Shown here in pieces: positions 36,762 to 45,727 of a stretch of DNA of 64,000 bases. The stretch's first letter is position 1; the number at the start of each line of letters is the position of its first letter. Source of the DNA: Crenalkalicoccus roseus (GTDB lineage Bacteria; Pseudomonadota; Alphaproteobacteria; Acetobacterales; Acetobacteraceae); the NCBI RefSeq assembly GCF_004761865.1, contig NZ_SJDM01000001.1, positions 124,001-188,000 on the forward strand, in the 5' to 3' direction. The translations under genes were made by a program, and so were the position numbers. The notes under the pieces were generated by a model, which saw only the letters and a list, made by a program, of their open reading frames with translations, was not told the DNA's origin and searched no databases.

Positions 36762-38012
36762 ATGGACCTGCCGGTGGAACGCCTGCCCGAGCGCGTGGCC
36801 GCCGCGCCCGGCCTCGCCCGCTGGGGCCGCCAGCTGGACGCCGAGTGGCTGCTCGAGGTCGGGCCGCGCGCTTGGCTGCTCAGCCTGCGCGACGGACAGG
36901 TGGCGGCGGTGCGGCGCGGCCCCTTCCTCATGCCCGCCTGCACCATCGCGCTGCGCATCGAGGCGGAGGCGATGGCGCGCTTCCTCGCCCCCCGTCCGGA
37001 GCCGGGCTGGCAGGACCTGCTCGCCCTCTCCCGCCATGGCGCGCTCACGGTCGAGGGCGACGTCGCCGCCTTCTTCGCGCACCTGATGTGGTTCAAGGGC
37101 GCGCTCGCCCTGCTGCGCGAGGCGCCGCCGCCCGCCCCGCCGGCGCCCGCGCCGCCCTGGGGCGGGGTGACGGCTGAACCCATCATCGGCCGCTACCTGC
37201 GCCTGGACATCGCCGGCCGCCCGCACCGTCTCTATGTCGAGGAGGCCGGCGAGGGCGTGCCGCTGCTGCTGCTGCACACCGCGGGCAGCGACGGGCGGCA
37301 GTGGCGCGACCTGCTGAACGACGCCGACCTCACCGCGCGCTTCCGCTGCATCGCCTTCGACATGCCCTGGCACGGCAAGTCCTCGCCCCCGCCGGGCTGG
37401 CAGCACGAGGAATACCGCCTGACCACCGCCGCCTATACGGGGCTGGTGATGACGGTGGCGCGCGCGCTCGGGCTGGACCGGCCGATCGTCATCGGCTGCT
37501 CCATCGGCGGGCGCATCGTGCTCGACCTCGCCGCCGGGCACGCGGAGAGCCTGCGCGGCGTGATCGGCCTGCAGGGCAGCGCCTTCACCGGGCGCTATTA
37601 CGACCTCTCCGTGCTGCACCACCCGCGCATCCATGGCGGCGAGGTCGCTGCCGCCGCAGTCTCCGGCCTGGTCTCGCCGACGGCGCCGGAGGCGGGGCGG
37701 TGGGAGACGCTGTGGCACTACATGCAGGGCGGACCCGGCGTGTTCCGCGGCGACCTGCATTTCTACGCCGAGGAGGGCGACCTGCGCCCGAAGCTCGCGC
37801 GCATCGACACGGCGCGCTGCCCCGTCGCGCTGCTGACCGGGGAGTACGACTATTCCTGCCGGCCCGAGGACACGCTGGCGACCGCCGCCGCCATCCCCGG
37901 CGCGAAGGCGGTGATCATGCCCGGCCTCGGCCATTTCCCGATGAGCGAGGATTTTGCCGCGCTGAAGCCGCACCTGATGCCGGTGCTGGAGGAGATGGCG
38001 GCGCGCGGGTGA
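36762..38012 (+). CDS. SCP2-like domain fused to alpha/beta hydrolase
   Basis: A 416-residue two-domain protein. Residues ~1-118 look like a sterol-carrier-protein-2 domain (WLLEVGPRAWLLSLRDGQ, FLMPACTIALRIEAEAMARFL, GDVAAFFAHLMWFKGAL). After a Pro/Ala linker comes an alpha/beta hydrolase (about 145-416) with oxyanion region LLLHTAGSDGRQW, nucleophile Ser in GCSIGG, acid in TGEYDYSC and His in GLGHFPMSE. SCP2 domains bind lipids or CoA esters, so a hydrophobic ester substrate is plausible. The SCP2 call is weaker than the hydrolase call. Confidence 0.8.
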   Translation: MDLPVERLPERVAAAPGLARWGRQLDAEWLLEVGPRAWLLSLRDGQVAAVRRGPFLMPACTIALRIEAEAMARFLAPRPEPGWQDLLALSRHGALTVEGDVAAFFAHLMWFKGALALLREAPPPAPPAPAPPWGGVTAEPIIGRYLRLDIAGRPHRLYVEEAGEGVPLLLLHTAGSDGRQWRDLLNDADLTARFRCIAFDMPWHGKSSPPPGWQHEEYRLTTAAYTGLVMTVARALGLDRPIVIGCSIGGRIVLDLAAGHAESLRGVIGLQGSAFTGRYYDLSVLHHPRIHGGEVAAAAVSGLVSPTAPEAGRWETLWHYMQGGPGVFRGDLHFYAEEGDLRPKLARIDTARCPVALLTGEYDYSCRPEDTLATAAAIPGAKAVIMPGLGHFPMSEDFAALKPHLMPVLEEMAARG

Positions 38013-38031
38013 CGGCGGGGGCGGCCCGGCC

Positions 38032-38808
38032 TCAGTCGAAGGCCACCTCCACCACGCCGGCCTCGCCGAAGCGCGCGGTCACCGTCTCGCCCGGCCGCGG
38101 CAGCAGCATGCCGGTGCAGGTGCCGCTGCTGACCCACTCCCCCGCGCGCAGCCCGTCACCGAGCGCGTTGCGCCGGTTCGCCAGCCACACCACCGAGAGC
38201 AGCGGGTCGCCCATCACCTCCGCCCCGAGGCCGGTGCGGCGGACGCGCCCATCCACCGCGACCGTCACCGGGAGGGCGGCGAGATCGGTGCCGGGCGGGA
38301 TCTCCGGCCCCGGCACGTACCGCCCGCTGGCGCTGCCATCGGCGAGGATCGCCGTGGGGGGCGGCAGGGCGGCCATGGGGAAGCGGCACTCCGCCACCTC
38401 GATGCCGGCGTGGATGGCGGCGACCGCCCCCGCCACCTCCGCCCGCGTCCAGGGCGCGCCGCGCGGCGGCAGGTCGGCGCCGAGGCGGAACAGGATCTCC
38501 GCCTCGACGATCGGGTCGAGCAGCCCGGCATGGCGCAGCCGCGCCGGCGAGGGGTGCAGGAAGGGCGCGAAGCTGCGGCCTAGGATGGGTTCCGGCATGC
38601 GCAGCCGCCGCCGCATCTCCGGGTTCGTCCCCGCCACCTTCCACCCGAGCGGCGCCCAGCCGAGCAGCGCCGCCACCCGGTCCTGCACCGCATAGGCCTC
38701 GTCCGCGTCCGCGGGCACCAGCTCCGCCGGCAGGCTCGCGACCTGCCGCCGCTCGCGCCGCGCCGCGGCGAGCATCCGCGCCAGCGTCTCGCGCGCCGCC
38801 GGCGTCAT
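38032..38808 (-). CDS. 2-keto-4-pentenoate hydratase / FAH-family protein
   Basis: A 258-residue protein resembling MhpD/HpaH-type hydratases: GWKVAGTNPEMRRRL, PILGRSFAPFL, VEAEILFRLGADLPPRG, IHAGIEVAECRF, and LSVVWLANRRNALGDGLRAGEWVSSGTCTG. These act late in meta-cleavage of aromatics. No ring-cleavage dioxygenase is nearby, so the actual substrate is open. The start overlaps the acyl-CoA dehydrogenase stop by ATGA, showing coupling. Confidence 0.87.
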   Translation of the reverse strand: MTPAARETLARMLAAARRERRQVASLPAELVPADADEAYAVQDRVAALLGWAPLGWKVAGTNPEMRRRLRMPEPILGRSFAPFLHPSPARLRHAGLLDPIVEAEILFRLGADLPPRGAPWTRAEVAGAVAAIHAGIEVAECRFPMAALPPPTAILADGSASGRYVPGPEIPPGTDLAALPVTVAVDGRVRRTGLGAEVMGDPLLSVVWLANRRNALGDGLRAGEWVSSGTCTGMLLPRPGETVTARFGEAGVVEVAFD

Positions 38809-40493
38809 GCGGCGAGGCGGGCGGGGTCGGGCAGCAGCGCGTCCGGCACCGCCTCCTCCTCCGCCGCCAGCGGGTCGCGCGGCAGCAGGCGGTGGCGCAG
38901 CGCCATCCGCGCCAGCGCCGCGCGGGCGGGGTCGCCGATCCGCGCCGCCTCCCAGGCCATCACGGCGGCGCTGGTCAGGTGGTAGAGCGCGCTTGCCGCC
39001 TGCCGCGCCAGCGCCGGTTCCCGCTGCGCACGCTCGGCGAGCGCCGCGGCGCGGTCGAGCAGCGGCGGCAGTTCGGCGAGGCCGCCCTCCTCCGCCATGC
39101 GCAGCGCATGCGCGCGCAGCACGGGCAGCGAGCCCTCGCGCTCGGCGGCGCGCAGCACGTCGAGGGCGACGATGTTGCTCGTGCCCTCCCAGATGCTGCC
39201 GAGATGGCTGTCGCGCAGCAGCCGCGCATCGGCCCATTCCTCGATGTAGCCGCAGCCGCCGCGCACCTCCATCGCGTCGCCGGTGACGCGCCGCGCGTCG
39301 CGGCAGGCGCGGAACTTCAGCAGCGGCGTCAGGATGCGCGTCAGCGCATAGGCGCCGGGCTCGCCGGCATCGGCGCGGCGCAGCGCCTCGGCCGCCTGGA
39401 ACACCATGCTGCGCGCCTGCTCCGTCGGCACCAGCAGCTTGGCGAGCTGGCGCCGCATCAGCGGCATCTCGATCAGGCGCCGGCCGAAGGCGACGCGGCG
39501 GTGGGCGATGAACAGCGCCTCGGTCGCGGCGCGGCGCATCATCCCCGCCGCGCGCATGCCGTTGGAGAGGCGGGAGTTGTTCACCATGTCCGCCATCTGG
39601 CGGAAGCCGGCCTCCGGGTCGCCGACCAGGAAGGCGGTCGCGCCCTCCAGCCGGATCTCGCCCGAGGCCATGCTGCGCGTGCCGAGCTTGTCCTTCAGCC
39701 GCAGGATCCGGTAGGCGTTGCGCGACCCGTCCGGACGCTCCCGCGGCAGCAGGAAGAGCGAGACACCCCTGAGGCCGGGCGGCCCGCCCTCGCGCCGCGC
39801 CAGCACCAGCGCCACCCCGGCATCGGGGTTGGAGCAGAACCACTTGTCGCCCGTGAGGCGCCAAGTGCCGTCCGGCTGCGGGGCCGCCATGACGGCGGTG
39901 GCGGCGATGTCCGAGCCCGCGCCCTGCTCGGTCATGAACATCGCGCCCTGGCGCAGCGCATCGAGGTCGGTCGCGGTCAGCCCCGGCAGGTAGCGCGCGA
40001 CCAGGCCGGGATCGCCGAATTTCTGCAGCGTGCGCGCCAGGCTGTCGGTCATGGAGAGCGGGCAGCACAGGCCGAACTCGGCCTGCACGAAGAGGTAGGT
40101 CAGCGCGTATTTCGCCGCCGGCGGCATCGGCTCCGGCCAGCCGAGCACGCCGCCCCGGTGCGACATGGCGGCGAGGCCGTACTCGCCGAAGGCGATGCGC
40201 TCCATCTCGCGGTAGGCGGGGTGCTTCTCGACCGTCTCCAGATCCTCGCCGCGGCGGGTGCGGGGGTGCAGCACGGGCGGGTTGCGGTCCGCGGCGCCCG
40301 CCATCTCGTCGAGCGGCCCGCCGGCCAGCGCGCCCATGCGGTCGAGATGCGGCAGCAGGTGCGCGGCCAGGTCGGGCGGCAGGTAAAGTCCGAGCAGCGC
40401 GCGGTGCCACGGATCGGCGCGGAATAGGTTGAGGCCGCGGCTGTCGGGGATGGCATCGGCGCCGGCCGGCGGGGCGCTCGGGCGGATGTGCAT
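38805..40493 (-). CDS. acyl-CoA dehydrogenase, AidB-like subfamily
   Basis: A 562-residue flavoprotein. Features: FMTEQGAGSDIAATAVMA, WRLTGDKWFCSNPDAGVALVLARREG, LRLKDKLGTRSMASGEI, and the C-terminal GGCGYIEEWADARLLRDSHLGSIWEGTSNIVALDVLRA. The extended N-terminus and IEEWADARLLRD block are typical of AidB-like proteins, which may act in fatty-acyl metabolism or alkylation defence. Coupled to the downstream hydratase, favouring a catabolic role here. Confidence 0.9.
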   Translation of the reverse strand: MHIRPSAPPAGADAIPDSRGLNLFRADPWHRALLGLYLPPDLAAHLLPHLDRMGALAGGPLDEMAGAADRNPPVLHPRTRRGEDLETVEKHPAYREMERIAFGEYGLAAMSHRGGVLGWPEPMPPAAKYALTYLFVQAEFGLCCPLSMTDSLARTLQKFGDPGLVARYLPGLTATDLDALRQGAMFMTEQGAGSDIAATAVMAAPQPDGTWRLTGDKWFCSNPDAGVALVLARREGGPPGLRGVSLFLLPRERPDGSRNAYRILRLKDKLGTRSMASGEIRLEGATAFLVGDPEAGFRQMADMVNNSRLSNGMRAAGMMRRAATEALFIAHRRVAFGRRLIEMPLMRRQLAKLLVPTEQARSMVFQAAEALRRADAGEPGAYALTRILTPLLKFRACRDARRVTGDAMEVRGGCGYIEEWADARLLRDSHLGSIWEGTSNIVALDVLRAAEREGSLPVLRAHALRMAEEGGLAELPPLLDRAAALAERAQREPALARQAASALYHLTSAAVMAWEAARIGDPARAALARMALRHRLLPRDPLAAEEEAVPDALLPDPARLAA

Positions 40494-40613
40494 GGCGATC
40501 TCCTCTCCGGCCCATCCTGCGCCCGCCGGCGGCGCGGGTCAGCCCCCCCCTTCCGCGCCCGGTGCCCTGCCGGCAGGATCGCGCGACGGCCACCCCGAGG
40601 GAGGAAACCGCCC

Positions 40614-41564
40614 ATGCCCGAACCCTGGCGCCCGAGCGAACGCTACCCCGACCCCGCGATCCGCGCCCTGGATCCCGCCTTCCGCCGGTATCACCTGCCG
40701 CTCTCGGCCGTGGAGCGGCTGTGGCAGGGCTCGCGCTGGGGGGAGGGGCCGGTCTGGCTCGGCGACATCCGCTGCCTGCTGTGGTCCGACATTCCGAACG
40801 ACCGCGTGCTGAAGTGGGAGGAGGAAACCGGCGCCGTCTCGGTCTGGCGCAGGCCCTCCAACAACGCCAACGGCCACACGCGGGACCGCCAGGGCCGCAT
40901 CATCGCCTGCGAGCATGCCGGGCGGCGCGTGGTGCGCTTCGAGTATGACGGCGCCATCACCGTGATCGCCGACAGCTACCGGGGCAGGCGGCTGAACTCG
41001 CCGAACGACGTGGTGGTGAAGTCCGACGGCTCGATCTGGTTCACCGACCCGCCCTTCGGCACCTACGCCTTCTACGAGGGCGCGAAGGTGCAGGCCGAGC
41101 TGCCGCACACCAACACCTACCGCGTGGACGGGCAGACCGGGGAGATCACCCTCGTCGCCGACGACGTGGACCACCCGAACGGCCTCGCCTTCAGCCCCGA
41201 CGAGGCGATCCTCTACGTCATCGAGAGCCGCAGCGACCCGCGCAACATCCTCGCCTACGACGTCGGGCCGGACGGCCGCACGCTCCGCAACCGCCGCGTC
41301 CTCTACCGCTGCCAGCCCGGCGAGACGCCGGACGGGTTCCGCGTGGACATCGACGGCAACCTCTGGTGCGGCTGGGGGATGACGGCGGAGTTCGACGGGG
41401 TGCGCGTGCTCAACGCCGCCGGCGCGCCGATCGGGCACATCCACCTGCCGGAGCGCTGCGCCAATGTCTGCTTCGGCGGGCGCAACCGGAACCGGCTGTT
41501 CATGGCCGCGGCGCAGTCGCTGTACTCGCTCTACGTGAACACGCAGGGCGTCAAGGGCGGCTGA
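40614..41564 (+). CDS. SMP-30/gluconolactonase family protein
   Basis: A 316-residue six-bladed propeller: WGEGPVWLGDIRCLLWSDIPNDRVLKW, NGHTRDRQGRIIACEHAGRRV, LNSPNDVVVKSDGSIWFTDPPFG, DHPNGLAFSPDEAILYVIES. The metal-site Glu (EGPVW), Asn (SPNDV) and Asp (SPDE) are present, so lactone hydrolysis is likely. A strong GAGGGAGG ribosome site supports ATG 40614. The end overlaps the convergent kinase gene by 14 bases. Confidence 0.92.
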   Translation: MPEPWRPSERYPDPAIRALDPAFRRYHLPLSAVERLWQGSRWGEGPVWLGDIRCLLWSDIPNDRVLKWEEETGAVSVWRRPSNNANGHTRDRQGRIIACEHAGRRVVRFEYDGAITVIADSYRGRRLNSPNDVVVKSDGSIWFTDPPFGTYAFYEGAKVQAELPHTNTYRVDGQTGEITLVADDVDHPNGLAFSPDEAILYVIESRSDPRNILAYDVGPDGRTLRNRRVLYRCQPGETPDGFRVDIDGNLWCGWGMTAEFDGVRVLNAAGAPIGHIHLPERCANVCFGGRNRNRLFMAAAQSLYSLYVNTQGVKGG

Positions 41565-43134
41565 CAGGGCCGGCGGCGGCGCCGGGCACCGCCGCGCGCG
41601 CGGCCGCCGGGATCCCGTCGCGGCCGGACGGCGCCGCAGCGGCGAGGACCCGCCGGGCCGGGAAGCGCATCTCGCAGGCCAGCCCCTCGGGCCGCCAGTC
41701 GCAGGCGATCCGCCCGCCGAGCTGGTCGCGCACCGTCGCCTCCAGCACGCGGGTGCCGAAGCCGCGCCGTGCCGGCGGGCCGGGCAGCGGCGGCCCGCCC
41801 GTCTCCGCCCAGCGCAGCCGGAACTCCTCCTCCTCCACCGTCCAGCGCAGCGCCACGGCGCCGCCGGGCCGCGACAGCGCCCCGTGCTTCACGGCGTTGG
41901 TGGCCAGCTCGTGCAGCACCATGGAGAGGGGCTGCGCCGCCTGGGTGGCGAGCAGCACCGGCGGGCCCTCCAGATGCGCCTGCGCCGCCCCCGGCTCCCC
42001 GGCCAGGCCGAGGAAGGGGCGCAGCTCGCCCTCGGCGAGGCGCCGCAGCTCCGCCCCCTGCCAGCGGCTGGCCGCGAGCAGCGACAGGGCGCGGGCGAGC
42101 GCGGTGACGCGCCCCTCCACCGTGCGCGCGAAGGCCTCCGGATCCTCCCGCGGCGTCAGGCGCAGCGCCGCCTGCACCACGGCGAGGGCGTTCTTGGCGC
42201 GGTGGTCCACCTCGCGCGCCAGCAGCGCCTGGCGCTCCTCGGCGCGGCGGCGCTCGGTGATGTCGCGCAGCACCCCGCGCACCTCCCAGGCGGGCACGCC
42301 GGCCTGCACCTCCCCGGCCACCTCCACCCAGGCGGCGCGCCCCTCGGCGGAGAGCACGCGGAACTCGGCGCGGAGCGGCCCGCCCGCCGCGGCCAGGCGG
42401 GCCGCCGCCGCCTCCAGCGCCGGCCGGTCCTCCGGGTGGGCGAGCACCGGCGCCCCGCCAAGGAAGAGCGGCGCCTCCGGGTCGAGGCCGAGGACCCGGC
42501 GCAGCGCCGCCCCCGGCTCACCCCCGCTCTCGAAGGCGAGCACCCCGGCCGCCTCCTGCGCCCGGCGCAGCCGCGCCTCGGCCGCCGCCGCCTCCCGCGC
42601 CAGCCGGGCCTGCAGGCGCAGCTCCAGCTCGTCCACCGCCATGGCGGCGAGGCTCGTCAGCCGCCGCCGCTCGGCGGGGCGCAGGCCGCGCGGGCGTGGC
42701 CTCGGCGAGAGCACGGCGAGGGTGCCGATGCGGTGGCCCTCCGGCGTGCGCAGCGGCGCCCCGGCGTAGAAGCGGATGCGCAGCCCCCCCGCGACCAGCG
42801 GGCTCGCGGCGAAGCGCGGGTCGGAGGCGGCGTCGCGCACCACGAACACCCCGTCCTGGCGGATGGCGTGGTCGCAGAAGGCGAAGGCCCGCGGCAGCTC
42901 GCGGATGCCGACGCCGAGATGCGCCTTCCACCACTGGCGCGTCTCGTCCACCAGCGAGACCAGGGCGATCGGCGTGCCGAACAGCTCCCGCGCCAGCAGC
43001 GCCAGGCGGTCGAAGGCCTCCTCCTCCGGCGTGTCGAGGATCCGGTAGCGGTGGAGGGCGTCGAGGCGGGCGGCCTCGCCCGCCTCCGCCGGGTTCCGCG
43101 CCCCGGTCTCCGCCGCGCCGCCGGCACCCCGCAT
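41551..43134 (-). CDS. GAF-PAS HWE-family sensor histidine kinase
   Basis: A 527-residue soluble kinase. N-terminal GAF (about 22-175; LALLARELFGTPIALVSLVDE, FCDHAI), a PAS-like region (about 195-300) ending in VRGVLRDITERRRAEE, then the HWE kinase core: REVDHRAKNALAVVQAALRLT with the phospho-His, HELATNAVKHGALS (N box), and WAETGGPP with GFGTRVLEA. HWE kinases are frequent in alphaproteobacteria and some are light or stress sensors. The GAF lacks an obvious bilin Cys motif that I can assign. No response regulator is adjacent. A TATACT element lies about 40 bases upstream. Confidence 0.92.
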   Translation of the reverse strand: MRGAGGAAETGARNPAEAGEAARLDALHRYRILDTPEEEAFDRLALLARELFGTPIALVSLVDETRQWWKAHLGVGIRELPRAFAFCDHAIRQDGVFVVRDAASDPRFAASPLVAGGLRIRFYAGAPLRTPEGHRIGTLAVLSPRPRPRGLRPAERRRLTSLAAMAVDELELRLQARLAREAAAAEARLRRAQEAAGVLAFESGGEPGAALRRVLGLDPEAPLFLGGAPVLAHPEDRPALEAAAARLAAAGGPLRAEFRVLSAEGRAAWVEVAGEVQAGVPAWEVRGVLRDITERRRAEERQALLAREVDHRAKNALAVVQAALRLTPREDPEAFARTVEGRVTALARALSLLAASRWQGAELRRLAEGELRPFLGLAGEPGAAQAHLEGPPVLLATQAAQPLSMVLHELATNAVKHGALSRPGGAVALRWTVEEEEFRLRWAETGGPPLPGPPARRGFGTRVLEATVRDQLGGRIACDWRPEGLACEMRFPARRVLAAAAPSGRDGIPAAARAAVPGAAAGPVSRP

Positions 43135-43258
43135 GAGCCCCCAGCCTTGGTTGCAGTGCGGTAGTATAGCATTCGGTTACATTGCGATGGAACAATCCGG
43201 GCCGCTGGCGCGGATGACGCGCGGGCCCCATATACCGGCCCTCCCAGGGGTTGATGCG

Positions 43259-43960
43259 ATGTCGAAGGACGCCATCCTCGGCGCGATCCGCCGCGGCCTG
43301 CGGCGCGGCCCACTGCCGCCCGACCAGGCGGCGATGCTGACCGGGCGGCTGGAGCGTCATCCGCGCCACCTGATCCCGGCGCGCTCCCGCCTGCCGCGCC
43401 CGGCGCAGGTGGCGCTGTTCGTGCGCAACGCCGAGAAGGAGTTCGCCACCGTCGAGCGGGTGCCCGACCTCGCCGCCGTGCCCGCCGCGCTCGCCGACTA
43501 CCTGGCGGCGCAGAACCTTCCCACCCGCCTCGTCATGGCCCCGCATCCGGAGCTGCGGGCGATCCCCTGGCAGGACCGGCCGCTGCTGCAGATCGAGGCG
43601 CGCCGCGCCGAGGCGACGGACCTCGTCGGCGTGCAGCACGGCTTCGCCGGCATCGCCGAGACCGGCACGCTGATGCTGCCCTCCGACCCGGCGCGGCCGA
43701 CCACGCTGAACCTCCTGCCGGACACGGCGGTGGTGGTGCTGCGCGCCTCCCGCATCCTCGGCGCGTACGAGGAGGGCTGGGACCTGCTGCGGGCCGAGGG
43801 TGGCGGGGCGATGCCGCGCGCCGTCATGCTGGTCACCGGCCCCTCGCGCAGCGCCGACATCGAGCAGACGCTGGAGCTCGGCGCCCACGGCCCGCGCCGC
43901 CTGCACATCCTGCTGGTGGAGGACGACCCGGCGGCGCTCGGCCCCGTCGCGGAGGGGTGA
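43259..43960 (+). CDS. lutC: LutC/YkgG LUD-domain protein
   Basis: A 233-residue protein of the LutC family, third component of the L-lactate oxidation complex. Typical: MSKDAILGAIRRGL at the start, EATDLVGVQHGFAGIAETGTLMLPSDPARPTTLNLLPDTAVVVL, and SRSADIEQTLELGAHGPRRLHILLVE near the end. It is separated from lutB by 8 kb. It is followed by smr and an xre gene. Confidence 0.92.
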   Translation: MSKDAILGAIRRGLRRGPLPPDQAAMLTGRLERHPRHLIPARSRLPRPAQVALFVRNAEKEFATVERVPDLAAVPAALADYLAAQNLPTRLVMAPHPELRAIPWQDRPLLQIEARRAEATDLVGVQHGFAGIAETGTLMLPSDPARPTTLNLLPDTAVVVLRASRILGAYEEGWDLLRAEGGGAMPRAVMLVTGPSRSADIEQTLELGAHGPRRLHILLVEDDPAALGPVAEG

Positions 43961-43970
43961 GGCCCCGACG

Positions 43971-44534
43971 ATGTCCCTCCGCCGCTCCCGCCAAGGCCCG
44001 AGCGAGGCCGAACGCGCGCTGTGGCACGCCTGGGCGGCGCGTGCCGGCGTGGTGCCGCTGCCCGGCCGCGCCCCGCCGGCGCCGGCCCCCGCACCGACCG
44101 CCCCGGCGGCGCCCGTCTCCGCCGCCGTTCCCCCGCTGCCCCGCCCAGCCTCGGCGCCGCTGCCGGAGCTGCGCGTCGGCCAGGCCCCGGGCGGGCTCGA
44201 CGCGCGGCGCTGGCGGGACCTGCGGCGCGGCCGCACCCGGCCCGAGCGCACGCTCGACCTGCACGGGGTGCGGGCGCAGGAGGCGCATGCGGCGGTGCAC
44301 CGCTTCCTGCTCGGGGCCCGGGCCGAGGGGCTGCGCTGCGTGGCCATCGTCACCGGCCGCGGCTCCTCGCCCGAGGGGGGCGTGCTGCGGCGGGAGCTGC
44401 CGCACTGGCTGAACGGGCCGGAGCTGCGCCCGCTGCTGCTCGGCGCCGCGCATCCGCACGCCGCCAATCCCGGCGCGGTGCACCTGCTGCTGCGCCGCGC
44501 CCCCGCCGCGGACCGGGGGCGGGGCGGGCGATGA
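43971..44534 (+). CDS. Smr-domain (MutS2-type) protein
   Basis: A 187-residue protein. After a Pro/Ala-rich N-terminal half, an Smr domain (about 90-180) has LDLHGVRAQEAHAAV and IVTGRGSSPEGGVLRRELPHWL. Stand-alone Smr proteins of proteobacteria (YdaL-like) are probable nucleases, with DNA or RNA as target uncertain. Ten bases after lutC; overlaps the xre start by ATGA. Confidence 0.9.
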   Translation: MSLRRSRQGPSEAERALWHAWAARAGVVPLPGRAPPAPAPAPTAPAAPVSAAVPPLPRPASAPLPELRVGQAPGGLDARRWRDLRRGRTRPERTLDLHGVRAQEAHAAVHRFLLGARAEGLRCVAIVTGRGSSPEGGVLRRELPHWLNGPELRPLLLGAAHPHAANPGAVHLLLRRAPAADRGRGGR

Positions 44535-44896
44535 CCCCCTTCGGAGCGCGGCTGCGGGCGCTGCGCGAGGCGCGCGGCGTCTCCCTCACCGAACTCGCCG
44601 CGGCGCTGCATGTCTCCCCCGCCTACCTCTCGGCGCTGGAGCACGGGCACCGCGGCCGCCCTTCGGCCGGGCTGGTGCACCAGGTGAACGAGTTCTTCGG
44701 CCTGATCTGGGACGACGCGGAGGAGATGGTGCGCCTCGCCCGCCTGTCGCATCCGCGCGTGGTGCTCGACACCTCCGGCCTCAGCCCGGAGGCGACCGCC
44801 TTCGCCAACCGCCTCGCCCGCGAGATCCGCCGCCTGCCCCCGGAGACGATCGCGGCCCTGGCCGCGGTGCTGGACCGGCTGCCGCCGGAGGGCTGA
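44531..44896 (+). CDS. XRE-family HTH transcriptional regulator
   Basis: A 121-residue protein with an N-terminal helix-turn-helix (FGARLRALREARGVSLTELAAALHVSPAYLSALEHGHRGRPS). The C-terminal half (FFGLIWDDAEEMVRLARLSHPRVVLDTSGL) matches a conserved alphaproteobacterial extension. Translationally coupled to smr, third gene of lutC-smr-xre. Targets unknown. Confidence 0.9.
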   Translation: MTPFGARLRALREARGVSLTELAAALHVSPAYLSALEHGHRGRPSAGLVHQVNEFFGLIWDDAEEMVRLARLSHPRVVLDTSGLSPEATAFANRLAREIRRLPPETIAALAAVLDRLPPEG

Positions 44897-45006
44897 GACG
44901 GCCGGCGGCATCGCCGCGGCCAAGCGGGTCGGGAAATGCGGCCGCCGGCATCAGCCCGCGCCGGGACATGGTTGACGGGCCGGGCCCGGCGCCATCACCT
45001 CGCGGC

Positions 45007-45645
45007 ATGAGGCGCCTCCCTGCCCTGGCCGCCTGGCTCGCCCTGCTCGCCGCCCCTGCCGCCGCGGCGCCCGACCCCTGGCGCGCCTGCGGTCAGGCGA
45101 TCGCGCGGGTGGAGCCGGGCTCGGGCCTGCCACCGGGGCTGCTCGGCGCCATCGCGCAGGTGGAGAGCGGCCGCCCCGACGCCCGCGGCCGCAGGGTGCC
45201 CTGGCCCTGGGCCTACAACGCCCAGGGCGAAGGGCGCTGGCCCGAGACGGAGGCGGCGGCGCGGGCCGAGGTGGCGGCGCTGCTCGCGGCAGGCGTGCGC
45301 TCCGTGGATGTCGGCTGCATGCAGGTCAACCTGCTGCACCACCCCGCAGCCTTCGCGAGCCTCGAGGAGGCCTTCGATCCGGAGGCGAACATCCGCTACG
45401 CCGCCCGCCTGCTGCGCTCCCTGCACGCGCGGAGCGGCAACTGGGCGGAGGCGATCGCCCTCTACCACTCGGCGCGGCCGGAGCACGGGCTGCCCTATCA
45501 CCGCCGGGTCGCGCTGGCGCGGCTCGGCACCAGCCTCGATGCCGCGCGCAGCCTGTGCGCGCCAGGCCTCTCGCCGGCGCTCGCGCTGCGCGGCACGCCG
45601 GCCCGCCCGCGGGTGGTCTGCCGCCGGCCGGGGCGCCCGGGGTGA
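45007..45645 (+). CDS. secreted lytic transglycosylase (SLT domain)
   Basis: A 212-residue exported protein with signal peptide at about 1-22 and an SLT-type lysozyme-like fold: the catalytic Glu lies in GLLGAIAQVESGRPD, followed by WPWAYNAQGEGRWPE, SVDVGCMQVNLLHHPAAFASLEEAFDPEANIRYAARLL and WAEAIALYHSA. It cleaves peptidoglycan. No conjugation or secretion genes are close, so it is more likely a housekeeping enzyme. The 110-base gap before it holds nothing clear. Confidence 0.9.
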   Translation: MRRLPALAAWLALLAAPAAAAPDPWRACGQAIARVEPGSGLPPGLLGAIAQVESGRPDARGRRVPWPWAYNAQGEGRWPETEAAARAEVAALLAAGVRSVDVGCMQVNLLHHPAAFASLEEAFDPEANIRYAARLLRSLHARSGNWAEAIALYHSARPEHGLPYHRRVALARLGTSLDAARSLCAPGLSPALALRGTPARPRVVCRRPGRPG

Positions 45646-45660
45646 GCGCCCGCCGCAGGG

Positions 45661-45701
45661 TCACGCTCCCGTTCGGTTCCGATCCCCGGCGATCCGCTCT
45701 A
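45661..45701 (-). repeat. dispersed intergenic repeat, copy F (short)
   Basis: The reverse complement reads TAGAGCGGATCGCCGGGGAT then CGGAACCGAACGGGAGCGTGA, matching copy E's first 45 bases. The TAG end points to the Bug gene 27 bases further on. Confidence 0.65.
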
Positions 45702-45727
45702 TCGTCCGCGGGACCAAGGAGGACGCC

